Source: Lichenostomus cassidix (lineage: Eukaryota > Chordata > Aves > Passeriformes > Meliphagidae). From it: 64,000 nt of DNA. The notes below the pieces were generated by a model that saw nothing but the letters and a program-made list of their open reading frames with translations, searched no databases and had not been told where the DNA came from. A program made the translations under genes and the position numbers. Where the stretch lies: NCBI GenBank assembly GCA_008360975.2, contig CM039189.1, positions 12,900,056 through 12,964,055 on the forward strand, written 5' to 3'. Below are positions 13,801-26,690 of this stretch, in pieces (position 1 is the first letter of the stretch; every line of letters begins with the position of its first letter).

Positions 13801-16016
13801 GAAGTCACAATTGATCATACTAAAGACCAGTCATCATGTTAAGAAGATACTATCTATGTAAACTAAAAAAAACCCCAGAAGACTATGTAAAAGGTGGCAT
13901 TTTTCAGGTGACATTTTTCAAAGTCATCCCTTATCTTCACTAGGGTTAGCACCTAACTGCTTTTGAAAATAACCCATTAGAAATTGTCTCTATTTACCTT
14001 GTTAAGTGCTGGACATGGGTTCTTGCAGGATCGATCCATTTTGGTTTAGGATATGCCTGATTTGCCTTGAAATTATCTCTGTCATGTGCAACTGTTGAAA
14101 CATTGCTTGCTGAAATCGGACTAGGACATCTCTTCTTTTACATCTGGAATGAGACTGGGAGTGGTATATAAATGAGAAGCCTAAGAAAAAGAGAACAAAA
14201 TAGCTCTGAAAAAAGGCACCAAAAGAATAAAAGAAAATTGGAGACAGTAGGAATTTAGGATTATTTGAAAAATCGAACCAATTTTTAGGCATCTACCAGC
14301 AGAGACTGCAAAAACTGCCTTCCTTTCTCTGTCTAAAATTTTCCATCTACCAGTTTAAGACACTGTTGCAGCAAAGCACCTAAACGTTGCTTAAATCCTC
14401 TTGAAGTCAGAGGGATTTAAGTACGTGAATAAAATTATGTGCATACTGAAGTACTTGGCTGGGCTGGGTTGTATTGTTGAATTTGGCCATGGACAATTTT
14501 AAAAGATTACCCCAAGACTGAAACTGTTATCTGTAATTTCCTTGACAAAAGAGGATGTATTCCGCCTTTCTTTCTCTAATACACTTGAGATAAATAGGAG
14601 AACAGAAACAGCTAAAACTGGTTATTTTACAGGGGGAGAGAGAGAGTCTCCGAGAGAAAAAATGCAAGCTGATTTTTACTTCTCTTGGATAAATATCATT
14701 TATTTCAGGTTCTCAATCCATCTTTTCCAACACCAATATCTTCACAGTGTAGGAGTTCTGTCAAGTTGCACATTATGTCTCAAAGTTTTGGGTGTTGCTG
14801 TGAAAAACACTCATTGTTAGAGACATTCAAAAAAACCCAAACAACCCACCCATTCTCCCCTGAATTCAACTGCAGTTAAGGAAAAGTCTAAAATTATGAC
14901 TGAAAAAGCTTCAGCCTCATCACTATCTAACCACAGAGGCATTTCTTTGTTTGACTTAGTCTAAATCCTCCAGGATCTAGGAGTCTGCTTCAGAGCATGT
15001 TCAAAACTATTCCAGTTTTAGCAGTTCATTTAGTTTGTCTTAAGCTTGATAGAAACCCAAAAATTATGCAGAGGATATCTTAAATCCTGAAGGGTGCAAT
15101 CCAGGGTGTACAGGAAAAATATACATAATATATACACACAATTTAGTCTTAATGAAAATACAGCTAAATATTCTTTCATAATGAATGCAAGAAATGGTGC
15201 AACAGCCTAGAAGGGAGAGCTGTCGCTACAAATAGGAAATGTATTAAATTCCTTTTTCATCCTGGGATGGTTTACAGCAGAAAAACCCTATGCTTAACCT
15301 TGTGGTTTCTTCTCCACATGTGCATTTGAGAAGCCAACTACCATCATTCTGGTCTTCAAAGAACAGTTCTAGGTATATAACACTGGGAGCTTTGGGACTG
15401 CAGATCCCAAGTAGGCAGAGTTCAACCTAAAAACCTTCCTGCAAGCAACTTAGCTCAAGACAGAGAAGTAATTTAAAGCAGATTTCTGGAAACATATCTT
15501 GTCACATAGCCTCACATGTCTCTACTTACCACACAAATAACTTAGGTTATTGTTCCACCATGTTTTCTAGTCAGGCAATGTAGAACAGACTAGATGACCA
15601 GGGATTACAAACCTAAAACTTTGTTCCTAAGCCAAATCCTTTTTGAATGGTTATTCTTTATATTTAACATAACTACAAGACCCTGGATTCAGCCCTCCTC
15701 ATGAAAAAAAGTGGTTTCAGCTTAACAGTTTTTGTGACTGTAATTTTATTATCAGAAAGCAATGAAAGAAGCAAGTTGGGTTTTTTTCTTTTTAAACAAA
15801 AATGTAAAGTTTAATTGTTACACTACACTAGTTTATCCACCTAATTCCACTTGCAAAAAAAATTATTTTCCTACTAAAACCCCATGGTGGAACAGTTAAT
15901 TTAGATGACAACTATCTGTCTGTTACTCCTTGGCTGCCACTATTTCACAAATCACTCTGGCACTGTGGGACTGCCAGCCATGTCACGTATAGGAAACAGT
16001 TAAACATGGACCTTTG
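7820..16016. other. No gene seen: AT-rich unique sequence
   Basis: Only short frames occur, of which 8055-8402 (minus, 115 codons) is the longest, and none is recognisable. The stretch contains the (AAAT)n repeat at 10119 and otherwise looks like ordinary non-repetitive vertebrate intergenic or intronic DNA. A GC-richer patch at 13140-13340 has no identifiable content. Confidence 0.6.
10119..10145 (+). repeat. (AAAT)n simple repeat
   Basis: Imperfect AAAT tetramer array with one AAAC unit, followed by an A/C-rich stretch (CAAAAAACCCCCCAACACC). Confidence 0.75.
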
Positions 16017-16289
16017 CACAGAATGGTCTGGGTTGGAAGAGACCTTAATTGTCACCTAGTTCCAACCTCCCTGCCATGGGCAAGGACACCTTCCACTCAA
16101 CCTGGTTGCTCAAAGCTCCATCCAACATGGCCTTGGATGCATCCAGGTATGGAGCATCCACCTCTCTCTGGGCAGCCTGTGCCAGTGTCTCACCACCCTC
16201 ACAGCAAAGAATTTTTTCCTGGTATCTAATCTAAACCTCTCCTCAGTTTGAATGCATCCCCCCTGGTCCTGTCACTACATATACTTATG
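16017..16289 (-). mobile_element. CR1 LINE, 5'-truncated 3' tail
   Basis: On the plus strand this segment is the reverse complement of the well-known 3' end of chicken repeat 1 (CR1), the main non-LTR retrotransposon of birds. It opens with one copy of the CR1 terminal octamer (CACAGAAT here, ATTCTGTG in element sense) at 16017-16024. The characteristic GGGTTGGAAGAGACCTTA block follows, then the 'TTCCAACCTCCCTGCCATGG' block, and then the stretches normally read as 'CTCACCACCCTCACAG' and 'CCTGGTCCTGTCACTACA'. Homology fades near 16289. Only the last few hundred bases are present, as expected from incomplete reverse transcription, so the copy has no ORF and cannot move. The open frames seen across it (16014-16229 and 16049-16234) are chance products of the repeat. 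No target duplication is evident, which is normal for CR1. Confidence 0.95.
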
Positions 16290-19200
16290 TATAGCACAAT
16301 AATAGATTTCTTAACAAAAGCAGTCCAGGAACAATCAACCTCACCCCTTTGCACACTTTCAAACCCTGAATTAATTCAGCATACATTATGAATTGCATTC
16401 CTCCCCAGACAATAAGCATGTGGTGTCCTCTGGCTTGCATGGCCTTTTACTCACAAAAGGTCTCATTTTGTTCCACCCATAGGCTGTTTGGGGGTTTTTC
16501 GCCTCACAGCTTTAGTCTCCTAGAAAAAACAACATTTTCCTTAAAAAAAATGCATCAACTGAATACATAAATACCATTACATGAGTATGAGGGGATATGT
16601 AAATAACAAAATATTAAGACAATCATCACAGTTAAAACTGCAGATGCATAAAGACACTGATGGAATGATTATTCCAGTGCTGAACTATGTACATATACAC
16701 ACCCTTATGATGGAAATTATATAAATATTACTTACTGGGTTGGACTCTACATCTGATGATTGCATTTGTCTCAATCAATGAAGAGGTTATAGTTCAGCAT
16801 GGATATGACAACAGAACACAGCGCTCCAGTGGAAAATGTAGAGCAACCTTAATAGCAACACAATCAGACCCACTTAAAGCATCATACAGTCATTACATTT
16901 TGGGAGGCAAACATTTGTTCAGCATCTATCTTAATATTTTGCATGTGATTAGCTTAGGTCTATCACACTGTGGAAGCATGCCAATAACATACTGATGAAG
17001 TGATATCAGCATAAATGAAGCTTTGGGGTTTTTATGTTTTTTGTCTCTTTGCTTTTTTCTTTATATTGTCAAGGGCAATGAGAAGAATCCAGTAAACTGT
17101 GCTAAACCGAGGCCTGCAGCATCAGCTACAGCCCTGGATACTTACATGAAAATATGACACAGCTGGAGCTGAGTCTCATTTACCTTCTCTGTGCAATCGT
17201 ATTTAATCCACAACTACCTTCTCTACCTCTTTGTCCAAAAAGAGCATATCCAATGTCCATTGATTTTTTTCGAAGACATCACTGTATGCAGTTTTTCTTG
17301 TCATTAGGAAGTTCTAAAGACAGTCTTGACAAGTATCATTTATTTTAATAGGTTGAATTGCATTCAAATCTTCATTTAATTCCACAGTCTGCTTAATTAA
17401 TTATCTATCCAAGTTTGTTGTTCCACTTCCAAACTGTCTTTTGCTAGGGAACTGACTGGTCACCAATGGCTGCTTATATCTGCCAAGGAGAAAACAAGAA
17501 AATCCTGTCTTCCCTTTCCTTAAGCTTGTCATGTGCCATTAAAATTCAATTCTTCCCTCTTGACAAAGAGGCAACACAAATTTGCAATAAAACAAGCTTG
17601 AAAATGCTCTGCTGTGCAGATTTTTTTCTCCCTTCTGAAAATCACTCATCTCAATCTCCTTGTTCCCTCTTTATGCTCCTCCTGCCCACAGCCTCCCTGT
17701 TCATAATGAGCAGTCTGCAGGCACTCCGATCAGAGCAGCTAAAGCTGATCTGGGGGAGCAGATTTGTCAGCAGCACCACAGAGCTCAGCCACAGAAGCAC
17801 GGGGATGTGTGTCACACAGAGCTGCTGCAGATCCCACAGAAACACAAGGGTTGGCTTGTACTCCATAGCAGAGTTCTGATTGAATTGGATGGGAAAAAAA
17901 AAAACCAAATATGCAGGCACATGCCATCATTTCATATGATGTGGGAGAGTGTGCATGCTCTTTTGGGTTTGTAGGTGAGAGGTGGAGACCTTCTTGAAGA
18001 AATTACAGAAAAAACATGGCTTTATAAAAAAAGGAGATAATTTTTTGTTGTCTTAAAATGCTTCAAAATTTTTTAAATTATCCAATTTATTCATGTTTAA
18101 TCTATAAACTTGCATTAATTTTCTTCAATTAAAAAAAACCAACTTCTCCCATGGCTACTGTATGAGGAGGGGTTTGCAGTAAGTGGTGTCATTGGAATTA
18201 GTATATCACAGTAAGGGGAAGCACAGAACTAAAAATTAAACAGCCTTAACAGCATGAAAATCCATTGGACTGTGTTAACAAGGGATCTCTAGACAGGTGA
18301 GACTGGATTTAAGAAACATTATTGAGATCTGAACACTGTCTATAGTAATTTTGAATATTAATTAAGCACCACTGTGTAGCTTTGCATATCCAAATGTGAA
18401 TTCCAGTTTAGGTTTTTGTAGCTGAATAACTAATCTTTATTATGTTAAAATCAAGGTTCTGAGTTTTTTAACATTTACATGATTGATTCATGCATACAGG
18501 ATCAATTTATAGGTCACTGTTTTCTTTGTTTTCAACAGTTTGTTCCTCCATGATGAAAAACAGTTGATCCAACCATTGCTCATTGCACTGGAATTTAGCT
18601 TTTGTGACTTTTATTAGATCATATTTTCAATATTGAAAAATTACCTTGTGACTGAATTTCTGGTGATAAGTCTTCTGCTGCTCTTTCACATCTTTTTTCA
18701 AATAAGAATAACAATTGTCAGTTGTCTAGATGATTACTTTCTCAATACTCACAGGGTCACATTTGTTTGCAAGGCAAGTGATACAAAAAATTAACAGGAA
18801 AGAAAAAGGGAAATATATTTCTAATCACAGACTTTATACTCTTATCTCTTCTGTCTTTGAGGCAATGTAGATGATGGTTTTAGGAGTGGACAACTGCCTC
18901 TGTAGAACCATATTTCCAATTACTGCCTCCCAGAAAGATTTTCCATTGAGCTTTTAAGAGTGTTTTTGCTGCCTCTTTACATGCAAGGAGAATGACATAA
19001 CATAAAAAGGTCATGGCACGCGCAATGCCTCCAGAAGAGTTTTGATTCAAGGCATAAAAATATCAACAAAAAGAGGATAAGTCTACTAATTAGCAAATTA
19101 TCATCTAAACCTCGAATAAAGTAAGTAAAAAAATAGTCCTTGTAAGCACTACTTTTTATCCAAATAATGGAAAAATATCCCCTGTTTACATTATGAGACT

Positions 19201-22026
19201 TAGCTGAAGTATGAAGGACACCATGCCAATAAGGGAATTAGCAGCAGCCCCACATAAATGCAAGATTACCAAAGAACATGGACAACTCCACTCAGAGAAT
19301 TCTTTTCTTGGAGTATCTTTTGGGATGCATATGAAGCCCTAGAGATCTTCTTGATATTGTGAACTGTTCCTTTATCTTCAAGAAAACAACTCTAAAGGAG
19401 TTTATAATCCTTATAATATTGAAGTCTGCAACACTCCAAAATGACCACTTTACAAGTATTTTCTAAAGAAAACATATTCCTTGTAACACTTGAAAAAGTT
19501 CAGGGTGATTTACTAGAAAAACTAGGGAATTTATTAGAATAACCAGAGACACACAGCACTATAATTGACTGCTTCATCTGGACTAAAAACGTTTAGGAAC
19601 ATCAATGCAAATGAATTGAAGAAACAAAAATGACGTCATCAAATTAATTATTTTTCTGTATTACATAAATAAATATCCTAAACAGTGGAGAAGCTCCTCC
19701 ATCTAAGAAAAGTTTCAAATACATTCTCTTAACCCCTTTGAAATATACCTCACATAGCTTTGGATCAGGAAAAATTTAACCAGCTATTTTACCCAAAATA
19801 ATAATGTTATTTTTTTATCTGAAAGGTAATAGGATATAGTTTCATACCAAGAGACATGAGCAACTAACTACTATAGTGAATGAAGACTAGAGCAAATCCT
19901 TTGGTTTTATAGGCAAAACATCATGAAAGAAACAGGACAAGTTCCATGAAGGATAGATAGAGATTCAAACTTTGGACTTCAGGTTTCAGATCAGTTTTGT
20001 ACTTTACTGTGTCCTTCCCTTCTCAGCTCTTGGAAATCAAGTTAGAACTGTGCACATGCAGATGAGAAATACACACTAATTGTGAACCTGCAAGGTACTA
20101 AAGAGTTAGTATGGATCAAAGCATTACAAATATCTCAAGCCATTTGCTCACTCCATATTCATACATCTCCCGCAGGGTAAATGATGACCTATCACTGCAC
20201 TTTTCTAGTTACTCCATGGTATAGACTGTTAAAGGCCAACAAAAGTCAACTGAAAGAATGTTCCATCTTAGAAAGTATTCAGTAAAACTTGCAGTGATTT
20301 TGAGTAGGGGCTAGTTCAATGAAGTGAGAATTCATTTTTAAATTCAGTGTAATCACTGGTTATGCTGCATAATGCTATAGTGGTTTGCTTCTAACAGTTT
20401 GGATAAAAATTTCCTATTTCATAAGAAGCTTTCTTTCCGTAGTCCCTGGTAGAGATGTTTGTCAGAAGATGTGTACATTGTTCACTGTCATTCATTCCAA
20501 GTTCACTAACAGCTGGTAGGGAGGAATTCAATCTGTCTTAGGGAAATAGGAACAAAAATACCAAAACCAAGACTACCAGAAAATTCAAATTACAGTTGCA
20601 CTCAGTGCATGAAGTTTCTTTGAAGGAAAGCGGTTTCAGGTCCAGATTTATTTATAGAAGAATATAGACATTTTTTTCAAATGACCGCATTAATTTATGA
20701 CCTCCAGTGAATCCTGCTGAAATGAATTGGGAAAGCTCATTTTAAAAAATCATATACAGTAAAAAGCAGGGCTCACCCCTTTCCCACTTTTAAGAGTGTT
20801 TCTCTAAGCTTCGACCTTAGTCCCATTATATTAAATGCAGCCATTAAAAATTAAATAAGTTCACATATTCAAATTATTGACATTTATCTTACAAAGAAAA
20901 TAATCAGAATTGTAAACTTGAGTCATGAGGATATTTTTCTTGTATGTTACAAAGCTCTGGGTATCTTGTGATCACAGTTACACAATTACTCTGGTACACA
21001 AGAAACAAAGCCTTGTGATGTTATGAAAACATCAACACACCTTAAACAATAGAATTAGAACTTCATAGGTATAATAATTAATATGTGCGAAAAGGAGAAC
21101 AAAAGATCAAAACAACTTAATTAAATGCCAAACTTTACAAGCATATCCTCACCTCTGATACACAGACTTAAAAGCATGTAGGCAAGACTCACAGTAGGAA
21201 CCATTCTTTGGTTTAATTAATTACTGGAATAGTTAAATAGCATTGACTGAAGAAAATATAGGATCATTTAATGGAAATGCAGAAGTTCATAACAATCTCC
21301 AAGGTGCAAAATAAGAAATTATTTGATCTTGTACTAATAGCTGTTTAAAACATTCTTTTAAATTTCCAAGATTAATTCAAAAATAATACATTTTTCAAGA
21401 AAAAAATATATTTTTAGTATTTTAAGAAAAAATGACTAGACCATTCTCAAAATTACTATGAAGTTCTCAAAAAGCACAAACCATAACTACAGATTAATTC
21501 TAAAACTGGGAGATTATCTCAGATGTGAGCTGTACAAATTAGAGCACTGTGGCAAGTTCTAATTCACCCAGTCAGCTCCTTACACAATAGAAAAATGCAA
21601 GGTTGCTTTGTCTTGGCACACTTCTGGGATAACATTTCCAAAATGTTTTCATTTAGAACTCTTTTTAAAAACATCAGGCACATAGAGAAATATAATTGCT
21701 CTAAAATATTAACAGGGTTTTGTAGAGCTATGAATTAATTGCTTACATGTGTGAAAGACTAATGATTCTCGGCCAGCCAGGTACAGAAGGTCAGAGCCAA
21801 GCCTCCTGCTGAATTCCTGTCAATGGACATCCACAAACCAAACCTTGGCCTCTGCAGTGAGGACACCTTGCAGACACACAGACATCTATCACCTATTGCA
21901 CTAAACCCACCATCAGCTGGAATTTCAAGTCACAAAAAATGGCACCTTTTCAACCTCTTAATTAGCTGTTATATACCCTTAGCACTTAGAAAAATTTTCA
22001 TGTGAAGACTAAAAAATTATAATCCT
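16290..22026. other. No gene seen: AT-rich unique sequence
   Basis: A GC-richer patch at about 17640-17870 carries overlapping frames on both strands (17466-17879 and 17660-17974 plus; 17651-17920 and 17739-17930 minus). Frames open on both strands over the same bases point to chance absence of stops. 18.0-21.8 kb has no frame of 60 codons or more, despite including the CRE at 19631. Confidence 0.6.
19631..19638. promoter_or_regulatory. Consensus CRE palindrome (TGACGTCA)
   Basis: An exact cAMP-response element octamer, the site for CREB/ATF dimers, in otherwise AT-rich CpG-poor sequence. No promoter is apparent nearby, so it could be a distal site or chance. Confidence 0.35.
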
Positions 22027-22073
22027 ATTTTATATATATATATATTAATTTTATATATATAGATATATTTTTT
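22027..22073. repeat. (TA)n-rich tract
   Basis: Two TATATA blocks separated by TTAATTT and AGA, followed by T and A runs. Self-complementary, low-complexity DNA that is easy to melt. No function is inferred. Confidence 0.85.
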
Positions 22074-24905
22074 AAAAAACTCCAACCAAACCACAGAAAA
22101 ACAAACAATCAAACAAAACCAAACCGACTTTAAATTCAGGTAGAGTTCAGAAACAGAACTGTAAAGGATCTAGCCCCAAATTTAGAGATAATAAAAATGC
22201 TTTTTCATCGCATAAGATAATATGAAGGAAATCTGAGATAACTAACCTCAGGACATGCAGTTAATTAAGAACTGAACTGGAACAAAGCTCATGGCTTCCA
22301 AATCGGAAGCTAATGTGTTGCCAGCTGGAATCCACGGAACCCCCATGGTAAGGCTGAAAATACATGTTTGTAAACTGTGCTCCTCCATGTTTTCTGTGCT
22401 CTGGAGAAACCCAGAACTGGAAAAGATAGAGAGCAATAAGTCACAATTAGTGCACAGCTAAAGAGAAGACTTTTTTTTTTCCCCTCCCAAAAAAAGATAA
22501 AAGAACTCCTTCCTATGAAGGGAAAATGAAAAACTGAGGGTGGAATAGCACTTATTTGGACAAGAATAGCCAGTAAAGCTTTTTTCCAAGTACCTTATGC
22601 AAATACTTTCTGTCTGCTTCTGCAGTCCACCAATTTTTTTATAATTTCTTAACCAAATTTGACTGGAGGATTTAGTTTTTCCAGTTTCCTTTAAAAATTC
22701 AGAAAGTTAAGAATCAGCTTTAGAAAAACTTAAGAGACAACTTGGTGATTGCTGTTCATTTGCATATAGAGATTTAAGCAAAGCCATTAGGTGTGGTTTA
22801 GATCAATTTCAAACAAACATATAACTGATTGAAGAAAAGCTCTACCTCATAAACTTAATATAACGATAACATTCAGAGAAATCTGTCAATAAAGCCCATT
22901 CTGTGTCTGAAGAACTCCAGCACCATTGCACATGTGCTAGCAGAGTGCATGCTCATAAAATGAGATGTAGCCAATACACCAAGTTAGATTCATGAAGGAA
23001 TGGCTTCCTCAATCGCCAAAAAAGGTCCTTCACTGTGCCAGGAAAGAAAAAGAGAACAAGGAAACCTAGAAGTGCTAAATGTACCTTCCTCTGAAATGAG
23101 ATGCTAAGTCCACAATTACACAATTTCACTATAGTCTACCTAAAGTAGGAAACTCCTAACAATACAAAGAAAGCTGCATGATAGAACCATGAAAAACAAC
23201 CAAACCAACCATTATTTCTGCAATTCAATTTCAGCGTCATTGATGACATACTATTGGCAAAAGATCTTCTAAGAGATTAGATTAAATAATTTTTTATTAT
23301 CAACAACAAGAATTTTAATAATAATTCTAGAATTTACAGTAGCAACAAATCACTCCAAATGCATATTATATCGTTTATTGTGCAGTCTAGAAAGAATATA
23401 AATTTTAATTAACAAAAATTAATTTATTTCTAATTTGACACCTACAATCTTCATTCATATGTCTGTTTCAAATTCTCTTTATAAAGAGAGGTCTAAAAAC
23501 TAAAATCCACGGATATTCATCCCATTATTTAAATTAAACACCTCCAATTCCATTAGGTCAAGTCACTTGCATTTCTGCATTTACTAACTCTTAGCTAATC
23601 CAAAATGCCAGTAAGGATTTACCAGTTCTAAAACTGAATCCCTCTGTCTATCTCTAAACCATTGCAGTTATCTCTTACAGAATAAATTAAGAATAATGGG
23701 ATTCTTGTTTCTCTAGACTATAACTATTTTAGTAATTTAGAGATAAAACCAATTAGTATAAGATCCTTTTTGCATCTCATTTTAATTGGTATTATATTGA
23801 AAATTCTTACTCTTTATTGGGTAGCTCCTCTACAGGATTCTAATATTAGCATGTCTTTTGTACCTTTTAACTATGTGAAATGTTTCCAGTAAGGGTAATA
23901 AAAAGACTTCTTAGACATCTTTTCCATTTACTAGTCAGCTAACATGGTAAGACTAATATTTAATGTTATTAATAATTCTCAAGTCAGGAGTTCAGAATTA
24001 AATAAGGAATACAAAAGATTGCTAAATTTAAAACACTGTTTAATTTTGGTAGAGGTATGCAAATCCAAAACTGGTACAATGCCTGGGAGAAAACCATTTA
24101 AACATGCTTGAATTTCTCTTTAGCTCTGTTTAACCCTCAGGTTATTCTTTCCTGATAAACATTTGCCCTAATGCCTGCTGGGCAAAGAACAAAAGGAAAA
24201 TCACCAGAGCTCCCCACACCATATCAGTGACTTTTCCTCAGTCATTATCTTACAGCTACCACAAGTGGCACGAAAGATATGATTTCTGCCATTCCCATCA
24301 GGGATCCAGGGCAAAGTACTCAGCATGGTGTCTCACAGGGAGAAAACACCACCTAGGACCTACGTCAGCACCTATCTAAATTCAGTCTCCAGCCTCCAAC
24401 ACCAGAAGAAAAACATTCCAAGTGCAGTTAATGCATGCAATTCCTTTTCCTGTTCTCAAGAAAAACTGGAGCACTACACTCTTTTGTTAGCTTGTTGATG
24501 AGCCCAGTGGCTTTTCTACTAATGACAGCTGTCATGGGGAAAACAAAAATCCTAACATAAGCTGATCAGAGGTTGTCTAAGGGGAAAATCCAATTCCAAG
24601 GATGAAAATGCAGTGTACAGAGTATGCTAAAATATCATAGCTTTATGAAGCACAATAAGATATGTTACACTTTTTAATATATTAAAAGTATTTCTTCCTT
24701 GACAAAAACTTTATTCTTAGGGATGTCAGGGCAGCTTTTGTTGGCTTTTACAGCCATAAAAACAATACTTGTGAGCCAGGAGACTGCCTCAGGAATACTT
24801 CATTATTAAGTCTATTTTTTAAAATATATTAGTGGTATTTTTAGCCTGAAAGAATTTTAGGTCTAACATTAGTTAAAATATAACTATACTTAAATAGAAA
24901 CCAGA

Positions 24906-24960
24906 TTTCTTTTTCTTTTCTTTTCTTTTTTTTTTTTTTGTATATACATATATATATGTA
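24906..24960 (+). repeat. Polypyrimidine tract plus (TA)n
   Basis: An uninterrupted C/T tract with TTTTC periodicity (24906-24939) ends in a long T run. It is followed by G and a TA/CA dinucleotide block (24941-24960). The whole is low complexity. Confidence 0.85.
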
Positions 24961-26132
24961 AAGACAGACAACATGGCTTAAAGAATGAATGTTTTATTAA
25001 TCTCTGCATTACCCTCAGTACTTACAAATCCTGTTTTTCAGGGAAAAATACTGCCATGTTCTAAAGTTACATAAATAAATATATAGCTCACTTAGAGAAT
25101 ACAGGATAGATGGTGATTCTAAGTACTAGTTTATAGCAATACCATATGTCCCTATGGTTGAGGGCTTTTGATTTCAGCTCAGAATATAAAGCTTCTATCA
25201 GTTTTCAGATGGCAAAAACTGCAACAACTTTTGCAATTAGCAAATGTGACATAGATTTATCCAGTATTTGCTAAAGGTAAAGGAAGAGGTGTAAAAAGTC
25301 ATAGATACTTGAAAACTAAACACTAAGTAAACATAAACCAGAGTTCTGTGGGACTAGATTATATCCATGACATTTCATCCAATTGTTTCTGTCTCCCCTG
25401 TTATCCTTTGTTAGAGATCTGAAAGTATAAAACTTCAAAAGTCTTATGGGGACAAAGCTCATGGGGTGAGAGAGAGAAAAATAGCCTAGATAAAAGGTCA
25501 GGAGTTGTGGAAAAGGACATAAAGTAGAATCCAAACATAAGTACCATGTGTGATGGATTCCTAGGAATACTTCCACTGAAATTATCACCAACACAAATTT
25601 TTGAAATTAAGTGCAGATATATGCAGACAAACAGACAAGCCAATAAAGCAGTATGAGTAAACACCAATGCCACAAGACAGTGAACAAAATATTGAACACA
25701 TACTGTACATGCCAAAGACTTTTACTGTAAATTTTGAGGTTCAAATTGATTTTTTTTTTAGTAGAAATCCAAGGCTTATTTTAGCTTCTTTTTTAAAACT
25801 TTGCTTTATGTAATAATCCTAGCCAATATAGAGTTCTGTGGTACATTTTATAACATTATTATTTCAATTAAAATAACACAACATACATGCATATGAAATA
25901 TATAAATATGTGTATGGAATTTCATTTGAGTATATCTGCTACAAATAATTTTGTTCAGAAAAGGCAAATCGAGTCTACATGTATTTTTTCCTCAAAATGA
26001 AATCGAGGAGTTGCATATGATTTTTTTTTCAGGCAGAATAGTTTCCAAATTGACCTATATATCTACTTAAAGAACACCCTTTTTTGTGTACAATGATTGT
26101 TTTTAACTTTTTGCATTAAAAACTCAATCTAT

Positions 26133-26171
26133 ACACACAGAATTGTGAACACACAGAATTGTGAACACACA
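26133..26171 (+). repeat. 16-bp tandem duplication (2.4 copies)
   Basis: The unit ACACACAGAATTGTGA is present twice exactly (26133-26148 and 26149-26164) and is followed by a partial ACACACA. It is a small slippage-type duplication. Confidence 0.9.
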
Positions 26172-26655
26172 TAAGAAAATTTAATTAAACTATTAAACCT
26201 GTAGCCTATTAAACTTGAAGTAAAAGTTGTCAAACGCCAGGGAAGCCATTCCACAAATACAATCACTCTTATACCACCATAAAGAAAATATACCTGAATG
26301 GAGTTACAGAACACAGTTTCATGGCCACATGAAATAATATTTTTCTAAGTCTTAAACATAATCAGAAACCAGCCCATAAAAATCACACATACTTGTTAAG
26401 AGAAATAAATACCTATGAGCCTAAAAGAGGACAAATAATTTCATTTCATTAGTTACACTGTGTACTGCCTTAATCAAGCTATGATTAATGCACATGTTTA
26501 TGCACACAAACTACCTCATGGATAAATCTCACACACGTAGCTCAAGACAAACTAGCTGTTGTAGGATCAGGCCCTAAATAAGTGCATGCTCAGATGATTG
26601 GGAAGCTGTTCCTCAGATTGATACTCAGCCATCTCCAGTGTTGGCTATTTAATTG

Positions 26656-26690
26656 AATAATCCAACCCAATGCATTTGAATTGGATTATT
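26656..26690. repeat. 10-bp inverted repeat with two GGATTA-type sites
   Basis: AATAATCCAA (26656-26665) and TTGGATTATT (26681-26690) are exact complements separated by 15 bases. Each arm contains TAATCC/GGATTA, the recognition core of bicoid-class (OTX, PITX, GSC) homeodomains, in inverted orientation. The binding interpretation is inference. Confidence 0.7.

Noticed and set aside
16739..16770. CR1-like phrase GGGTTGGACTC...GATGATTG
   Set aside because: Only about ten contiguous bases agree, and neither the flanks nor the terminal octamer match CR1.
17466..17974. Four overlapping frames on both strands
   Set aside because: Simultaneous openness on both strands reflects a GC-richer patch poor in stop codons. 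No protein family is recognised.
26561..26580. GTAGGATCAGGCCC phrase reminiscent of ancient amniote repeats
   Set aside because: Too short to assign to any family from memory.
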